Of a stretch of DNA of 64,000 nt, positions 59,299 through 64,000 are shown one piece after another. Below the pieces are notes generated by a model. That model made no database searches and had not been told where the DNA came from. It saw only the letters and a program-made list of their open reading frames with translations. A program made the translations under genes and the position numbers. Source of the stretch: an uncultured Shimia sp. (GTDB lineage: Bacteria > Pseudomonadota > Alphaproteobacteria > Rhodobacterales > Rhodobacteraceae). The stretch spans positions 496,001 to 560,000 of the forward strand of contig NZ_CANLRL010000002.1 of assembly GCF_947493595.1 (NCBI RefSeq). Reading direction: 5' to 3'. Each line of letters opens with the position of its first letter. Within the stretch, counting starts at the first letter, position 1.

Positions 59299-60443
59299 GT
59301 GCGGCCTCGTTGCGGGGTCATCAGCGCCTCGCCGCGCCAGAGCAGGTAGGCAAGGGGCGGGCCGAGGTAGAAGGTGAGTGCAAGCAGCAGGAGGGCTGGT
59401 GTCGAGACGATGGCGGACCACTCCGCCAGCAGCGCCCGGCTGGCTACGTCAGCGGACATCATCAGAAGCGCGGCCAAGGGCAGGGCGGCATGACGCCAAG
59501 GACCCGCGCCTCCGATCAGCAAGGCGGCCAGTGCCAGCAGCCCCGCCATCGGCACCATCAGCGCGCGGGTCATAAGGCGGGTGAGCTGGGCGGGTTCGTT
59601 GGCGTTCAAATCCAGCAGTTGTTCAGCGGCGGTGCGGGTGGTGTCGGGCGCGGGTAGGGCGTCTGCCATTTGGAAGGCAAAGCTGGCTTGGGCTGTTTTG
59701 AACCGGTTGAGCGGTTTGGGTTGCTCATTTGGATAGGGCGCTTCGAGCACGGAGAGCGAGTGCAGTGTGATCGTGTGGGTGTCGGCCGGGGCCGGGTCGG
59801 TAACCTGCCAGTCCTGCGACTGCGCGACCCGCCAGTTGCCGTTTTGGTTTGGCTGAAACACAAACAGCTGGCCGCGAGATTGGGCCGCGTCCTGTGGTGG
59901 CGTGGCGATGAAAGTGGTGTCGCGGATGGTTTGCAGGGTGGTGTGGTCGCTGTTGGTGTTGATGCGCGACAGCACTTGGTCTTTTTGCAGCTCTGCCAGG
60001 GCAAGACGTTCGCCAAATTTGGCCATCGGCAGCACAAGCCCGGCGTTGAAGAAGCTGAGCAGCCCGCCGAAGGTGCCGAGCAACAGCACAAAGGCAATCA
60101 CGCGGCCCCAATGGATGCCAGCGGTGGCGAGGATCACCAGTTCGCCGCGAGTGCGGGCGTCTTGGGTGGCAAAATAGGTGGCGATCAGCAGGCTGATGGC
60201 GAGGGCGAGGTCGAGGATTTCGGGGGTTTTGAAGCTGAGCAGATGCAGCACGTCGCGGGCGGTGCCGTCGTAGCGCAGGGCGTGCTCCATCAGGGTGGTG
60301 AAGCTTTCGGCGAGGAATATGGCCTCGATCACCAGAAGCAGCAGCAACAGGCGCAAGATCAACGGCTTGCCCAACACGCGCACAATCGGCAGCCGGGGCA
60401 TCGGCAGCGCAAATTTGCGTGTGTGGGGGCGGTGTTGGCTCAT
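59295..60443 (-). CDS. LptF/LptG-family permease (first member, LptF-like)
   Basis: This 382-residue protein has the same plan: helices at about 30-125, a beta-rich periplasmic domain (about 135-275) and helices at about 285-375. The DARTRGELVILATAGIHWGRV segment matches the D-x-E-L-x-x-x-x-x-G-coupling-helix region that docks on LptB in the canonical system. It overlaps the second permease gene by 4 nt. Both likely share one ATPase, LptB, encoded elsewhere. No ribosome site is obvious at 60443, and an internal ATG at 60401 is possible. Confidence 0.82.
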   Translation of the reverse strand: MSQHRPHTRKFALPMPRLPIVRVLGKPLILRLLLLLLVIEAIFLAESFTTLMEHALRYDGTARDVLHLLSFKTPEILDLALAISLLIATYFATQDARTRGELVILATAGIHWGRVIAFVLLLGTFGGLLSFFNAGLVLPMAKFGERLALAELQKDQVLSRINTNSDHTTLQTIRDTTFIATPPQDAAQSRGQLFVFQPNQNGNWRVAQSQDWQVTDPAPADTHTITLHSLSVLEAPYPNEQPKPLNRFKTAQASFAFQMADALPAPDTTRTAAEQLLDLNANEPAQLTRLMTRALMVPMAGLLALAALLIGGAGPWRHAALPLAALLMMSADVASRALLAEWSAIVSTPALLLLALTFYLGPPLAYLLWRGEALMTPQRGRT

Positions 60444-60483
60444 GGGGTGAGTGTCTCTGCCAAGGCGGGGGCTGGCAAGGGGC

Positions 60484-61353
60484 TCACCACAGTTGGGCGA
60501 TTGTGTGTAGCGCGGTGATGCCGGCGCCGGCGGCGATCCAGCTGTCGAGACTGTCCAGCAGGCCGCCCTGACGGGGCAGAACTTGCGGGTAGTCTTTCAC
60601 ACCTGCGATGCGTTTGTGGCGCGAGGCGGCGAGGTCGCCAACCACGGCGAGGACACCGACCAGCAGCGCGGTGAGGGCGGTGGGCAAGAGCGGCAGGCCG
60701 AGAGCTGCGGCGGTGATTAGTGAGAGGGTCAACAGGGCCAAGCCGCCACCGAGCAGGCCTTCGACGGTTTTGTTGGGGCTGAGGGTGGGGAAGGCCTTGG
60801 TGCGGCCCCACATGGCGCCGAAGAACAGCGCAAAGCTGTCGAAGATTTCCACCATCAGGTAGGCGGCGAGCAGGAATGGGCCGAGGGTCGGGTCGACGGT
60901 GCCCGAGGCCAGTAAGCAGGCGGGTAGGATTGGGAAGATCAGCGTGGACGCGATGGCTTTGCGCCGTCCAATGATCAGCCGGGCGAGGGCGATGAAGAAC
61001 AGGCCCAACACAGCCAAGCCGCCCAGTTCGTGCATCATGGCTGCAAAGGCCAATGCGCCAGCTGCGAGGCCGATCAGGAGGGCGGTTTGTTTTGAGGGCA
61101 TGCGGACAAAGACAACTTCGTAGCTGATGCGCGCCACGATTGCGGGCAGGGCGATCAATAGCGCGGTGTCTCCTAGCCAAAACAGCGCCGTCAGCACTGC
61201 AATCAAGGCGACGGCTGTGCCGAGGGTTTTGCCAAACTCCATCGCGTCTTTGCGGCGGGCGGGGATCAGCGCCAGCACGGCGATGATGCCAAAGCCAAAG
61301 GCGTAGATGGCGACAATGGCGGTGGTGACTTGGGCTAACGTGAGGGCGGTCAT
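60484..61353 (-). CDS. CdsA-family phosphatidate cytidylyltransferase, divergent
   Basis: The 289-residue membrane protein has about eight helices, the FGAMWGRTKAFPTLSPNKTVEG segment and the family signature S244-R-H-K247-R248-x4-K253-D254. In the final part, the usual H-G-G...D-R...D reads Q262-G263-G264...D267-S268-L-D270, so two near-invariant positions (His, Arg) are changed. It would activate phosphatidate with CTP to CDP-diacylglycerol, the donor for the CDP-alcohol transferase of this operon. It overlaps the SDR gene by 4 nt. It may use a modified lipid, or be supplementary to a housekeeping CdsA. Confidence 0.82.
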   Translation of the reverse strand: MTALTLAQVTTAIVAIYAFGFGIIAVLALIPARRKDAMEFGKTLGTAVALIAVLTALFWLGDTALLIALPAIVARISYEVVFVRMPSKQTALLIGLAAGALAFAAMMHELGGLAVLGLFFIALARLIIGRRKAIASTLIFPILPACLLASGTVDPTLGPFLLAAYLMVEIFDSFALFFGAMWGRTKAFPTLSPNKTVEGLLGGGLALLTLSLITAAALGLPLLPTALTALLVGVLAVVGDLAASRHKRIAGVKDYPQVLPRQGGLLDSLDSWIAAGAGITALHTIAQLW

Positions 61354-62147
61354 TTGGCCTCGTGTTTGCGGATGATCCGCCGCTGGTGCCAGCGCAGGAT
61401 GGGCGAAATCAAACTGCTGAGGCTATTGAGCGCGCGCATTTGCGGGCCCGGTGTGACCACCGGTTTGCCCATCTCCATGCCTTTGATCAGACGACCGGCC
61501 ACATCCACTGGCTGCCACAAACCGCCACCTTCGGTGATTTCTTGCGTGGCGCTGGGCTTGGTGCGTTTTTCCGCCTCTAGCTGGGGTGTGTCGGTATCTG
61601 GCGGGTAGATCAACGTCACCGAGATGTTGGTGTTTTCCAATTCCAGATGCAGAATTTCCGCCAATCCGCGCAGGGCAAATTTGGAGGGTGCGTAGGCACC
61701 ATAGCCGTAGATGCCAAAGAAGGCCGCGCCGGAGGCGATCAGGCCAAAGCGCCCGCCGCCCGCCGCCGCCATCGGGCCGCGCAGGGTCTCGATGAAGGTG
61801 AGGGTGCCAAAATAGTTCACGTCCATATGACGCTGATGTTGTTCAAAATTTTGCTCGCGGAACAGGCCCGGCTCGGCGATGCCCGCGCTGGCAATGGCCA
61901 TGTCCGGCGGGCCAATTTTGCGCACTGCAGCTTTCAATGCTTCGACAAAGCTCACGCGGTTGGCCACGTCGACGGCATAGACCTCAACCTCGATGTCCGG
62001 GGCCGCCTCCAGCAGCGCGTCGCGGGCGGCCAATAGTTTGGATGCGTCCCGTGCAAACAGCGCAAGGCTGTAGCCTTTGATCGCCAGCTCCCAAGCGGCG
62101 GCAAAGCCAATGCCGCTGGACCCGCCGGTTATGAAGGCGGCGGGCAT
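61350..62147 (-). CDS. Short-chain dehydrogenase resembling 3-ketosphinganine reductase
   Basis: The 265-residue SDR has the coenzyme motif TGGSSGIG (7-14), catalytic Ser139 and Tyr152-x3-Lys156 (YAPSKFALRGLAE) and a long hallmark YPPDTDTP (181-188) followed by EKRTKPSATQEI. That YPPDTDTP-x-RTKP block, spacing included, is characteristic of the 3-ketodihydrosphingosine reductase (KDSR/FVT1) family. The C-terminal part has no clear transmembrane span but ends in a basic helix. It may reduce a ketone in the lipid made by this operon. It overlaps MIPS by 1 nt and CdsA by 4 nt. Confidence 0.78.
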   Translation of the reverse strand: MPAAFITGGSSGIGFAAAWELAIKGYSLALFARDASKLLAARDALLEAAPDIEVEVYAVDVANRVSFVEALKAAVRKIGPPDMAIASAGIAEPGLFREQNFEQHQRHMDVNYFGTLTFIETLRGPMAAAGGGRFGLIASGAAFFGIYGYGAYAPSKFALRGLAEILHLELENTNISVTLIYPPDTDTPQLEAEKRTKPSATQEITEGGGLWQPVDVAGRLIKGMEMGKPVVTPGPQMRALNSLSSLISPILRWHQRRIIRKHEAK

Positions 62148-63259
62148 CAGGCACCTTCGTTGACAAACCGCAGCACAACGTCGTGCGCGTCGGTGTCTTC
62201 AATCTGCTCTGGCGGGTGCTTGAAAAGGAATGCGGAGGCTTCAGAAATTGGCCCAGCCAAACCGCGATCCTTTGCGATGCGCGCCAAGCGGATGGCCACC
62301 AACGCTTCGGCGGCGGCGTTGGGACTATCTTCTACGTCCAGACGCACTTCGATGTTGGTGCGCGCGCCGCCAAACAGGCGGCCCTCTAGACGCACATAAG
62401 CCACTTTGCGGTCCTTCAGCCACGGCACATAATCGGACGGGCCGATGCGAATGTCATTCTCATCGAGACGCTGCTCCATGGCGGATTGCACCGCCTCGGT
62501 CTTGCTTTCGCGCTTGTTGGTCAGGCGCGCATTTTCGCTCATGTTGAGGAAGTCGGTGTTGCCACCCACGTTGAGCTGATAGGTGCGGTCAATCTCCACG
62601 CCGCGCATTTCCGCCAGATTGGCCAGGGTGCGGTGCAGGATGGTCGCGCCCATCTGTGCTTTGAAATCATCGCCCAAAATCGGCACACCTGCCGCGCGGA
62701 ATTTCTCCGCCCAGACCGGATGTGAAGCAATGAACACTGGGATGCCGTTGACCACCGCCACACCTGCTGCGAGTGCGCATTCGACGTAAAATTCCACAGC
62801 TTGCTGTGAGCCAACCGGCAGGAAAATGATCATCACCTCAGCGTTAAGCTCTTTTAGCGTGGCGACAATTTGATCTTTGGTCAGAGCGGGCTCATCAGAC
62901 AGGCGGAAGCTGCGGTCTGCCGGATTGGCCAGCATATGCGCGGCCACCCCATCCAGATCAGGGCCGCGTAACACGGGGGCGGATTGGTCCGCCAAGTCGG
63001 TGTGGAACTGCTCGGTACAGTTGGGCGCGGCAAAGGCCGCTTCGCCCAACGTCTTGCCCACTTTGCGGCTGTCGACGTCAAATCCGGCCACCAATTCGAC
63101 ATCGCCGGGTGTGAAGCCTGCCAACTCCGGAAAGCTGACTCCAACCGCCTCCTCCCCCAAAGCGCGGCAGTAGGAGACGCCCTGAATCAGCGAGCTTGCG
63201 CAATTGCCGACGCCAACGATGACAGTGCGGATGGGGGAAGGAACAGAGGCGTGGGTCAT
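62147..63259 (-). CDS. ino1: myo-Inositol-3-phosphate synthase, actinobacterial type
   Basis: The 370-residue protein closely follows mycobacterial Ino1: VGVGNCASSLIQGV (15-28), FDVDSRKVG, LPVGSQQAVEFYVECALAAGV, PVFIASHPVWAEKF, GDDFKAQMGATILHR, VGGNTDFLNM, RESKTEAVQSAM and IGPSDYVPWLKDRKVAYVRLEGRLFGG. It cyclises glucose-6-phosphate to inositol-3-phosphate using NAD+. This is rare in alphaproteobacteria. Together with the CDP-alcohol transferase it implies a phosphatidylinositol-type lipid. It overlaps DUF4833 by 4 nt. Confidence 0.92.
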   Translation of the reverse strand: MTHASVPSPIRTVIVGVGNCASSLIQGVSYCRALGEEAVGVSFPELAGFTPGDVELVAGFDVDSRKVGKTLGEAAFAAPNCTEQFHTDLADQSAPVLRGPDLDGVAAHMLANPADRSFRLSDEPALTKDQIVATLKELNAEVMIIFLPVGSQQAVEFYVECALAAGVAVVNGIPVFIASHPVWAEKFRAAGVPILGDDFKAQMGATILHRTLANLAEMRGVEIDRTYQLNVGGNTDFLNMSENARLTNKRESKTEAVQSAMEQRLDENDIRIGPSDYVPWLKDRKVAYVRLEGRLFGGARTNIEVRLDVEDSPNAAAEALVAIRLARIAKDRGLAGPISEASAFLFKHPPEQIEDTDAHDVVLRFVNEGA

Positions 63260-63912
63260 TCGGTATAAGCTCCGCCGGAAACGGCAATGGTATGAGTGAC
63301 ATAAAGACCTGTTAGGGGGTCATTTGTATAGAGGCGCAGGCGCGTGACCTTTGGAAAGAGGCCACTCTCGTCCACGTCCAGATAGGCATAGATCAAGCGG
63401 TAGTCGCGGTTGTTGATCCTGGCAAAAAATGCTGCGGTAAAGGGCGCGGTCTGACGCAGTTCCAACGGGTGGGACTTTAATCCGTTGAACGTCAGGCGCA
63501 GGGCATTGGGGGTGTCGGTTGTGCGCAACCTCACACCAAAGCCAAAGGCACGTTCATACCAGCGCAGCGGCATCACCTGCCCTTGGTCCTGAAAGCGGCG
63601 CCAATAGACCGCAACAGGTGTTTCGGTGTCCAGATTGCCAGCGGCGTCAAAATGCGCGGTGTAGACCACGGTGTTGGCATTGATCGTGCGTTGCAAGAAA
63701 AACAGTTGATGCAGATCGGCTGGATGGCGGAACTTCGGGTTCACATGTGGCAGGTGTGGTGTTTCCGTGAGTGACAGCGGCGTGAGGGAGGGTTTTGCCG
63801 ATGTGGCAGCGGTGGTCAGGCAAAAACACACAAGGGTCAAGATGGCGAAGGCCCAGACTCCGTTGAGGCACCGGCAAGGGCGCGGCATGGTCGTGATGGC
63901 GTTCCCGGTCAT
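63256..63912 (-). CDS. DUF4833 secreted protein
   Basis: The 218-residue product has a signal peptide (about residues 15-40, cleavage near TSA-K) and one domain with LHQLFFLQRTINANTVVYTAHFD, PVAVYWRRFQDQGQVMPLRWYERAFGFG and a C-terminal beta-rich part RLIYAYLDVDESGLFPKVTRLRLY, the DUF4833 pattern. The W-R-x-Y-E-R core is family-like. Function unknown; periplasmic. It is next to MIPS (4-nt overlap), so it likely handles or presents the lipid. Start may be at 63912 or an internal ATG at 63888. Confidence 0.78.
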   Translation of the reverse strand: MTGNAITTMPRPCRCLNGVWAFAILTLVCFCLTTAATSAKPSLTPLSLTETPHLPHVNPKFRHPADLHQLFFLQRTINANTVVYTAHFDAAGNLDTETPVAVYWRRFQDQGQVMPLRWYERAFGFGVRLRTTDTPNALRLTFNGLKSHPLELRQTAPFTAAFFARINNRDYRLIYAYLDVDESGLFPKVTRLRLYTNDPLTGLYVTHTIAVSGGAYTE

Positions 63913-63916
63913 GCCG

Positions 63917-64000
63917 CTATTCCGCGCTGAGACGTTGTCGGGTCGCTGTGGCTGTGATCAGTGCCGTCGCCACGGCAGCAATCACCCGATCAATGTCGGC
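63917..64000 (-). CDS. C-terminal end of a minus-strand gene (partial)
   Basis: From the right edge a frame is open and ends at TAG (63917-63919), giving ...ADIDRVIAAVATALI...RQRLSAE (27 residues). The stop is 4 nt before the DUF4833 start, so it is the next gene upstream in the same operon. The fragment is too short to name, and it could encode the lipid phosphatase the pathway lacks. Confidence 0.4.
   Translation of the reverse strand, partial: ADIDRVIAAVATALITATATRQRLSAE

Noticed and set aside
1-64000. CRISPR arrays, tRNA, rRNA, prophage or insertion sequences
   Set aside because: No spaced direct repeats, no tRNA-like cloverleaf, no integrase or transposase, and no mobile borders were seen.

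Overview
The window reads as chromosomal DNA of a marine Rhodobacteraceae (Roseobacter-group) alphaproteobacterium. The clues are the petP-petR pair, the xseB-ispA-dxs block, a malonyl-CoA synthetase, a Tat-exported three-subunit formate dehydrogenase with DUF3305/DUF3306 partners, a high-GC codon bias and very tight gene packing with many 1-8 nt overlaps. I see no rRNA, tRNA, CRISPR, prophage or insertion sequence.

Layout. 0-12 kb holds housekeeping and transport genes: msrBA, a CcdA-thioredoxin pair, two DMT exporters, an AaeAB-like efflux operon, a K+ channel, chorismate synthase and malonyl-CoA synthetase. 12-19 kb holds ilvE, petPR, a histone-deacetylase-fold hydrolase, and xseB-ispA-dxs for isoprenoid precursors. 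19-26 kb holds a carnitine-like acyl-CoA module (hydratase, NDP-forming acyl-CoA ligase, acyl-CoA dehydrogenase, GlxA-type regulator). 26-32 kb holds an adenine deaminase/AMP nucleosidase operon, an HU-like protein, cysK and an orphan TRAP binding protein.

32.5-52.2 kb is a formate dehydrogenase superlocus. It contains a tungstate ABC transporter (tupBCA), a four-gene accessory operon (DUF6494, Mrp ATPase, a biotin/lipoate-ligase-fold protein lacking the catalytic motifs, DUF6505), a periplasmic cytochrome c whose N-terminal half is a shrunken TupA, and a multi-cluster ferredoxin. The main operon then runs DUF3305-DUF3306-TorD-TAT peptide-FdhA-FdhB-FdhC-WD40/cytochrome c-small membrane protein-NtrC-like regulator-histidine kinase. 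The parts suggest tungstate uptake, cofactor/Fe-S maturation, Tat export, formate oxidation in the periplasm with electrons passed to cytochrome b, and a dedicated sensor pair. No fdhD or mob gene lies in the window.

52.3-54.8 kb holds an ABC exporter and a Frag1/DRAM-like membrane protein. They converge on a long minus-strand operon (54.8 kb to beyond the right edge) that I regard as the most unusual part of the window. It combines an actinobacterial-type inositol-3-phosphate synthase, a CdsA-like cytidylyltransferase, a phosphatidylinositol-phosphate-synthase-like CDP-alcohol transferase, a PimA-like glycosyltransferase, a 3-ketosphinganine-reductase-like SDR, an FGGY kinase, a DUF4833 secreted protein and a pair of LptF/LptG-type permeases. 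Together these look like a pathway that makes a glycosylated inositol lipid and exports it towards the outer membrane.
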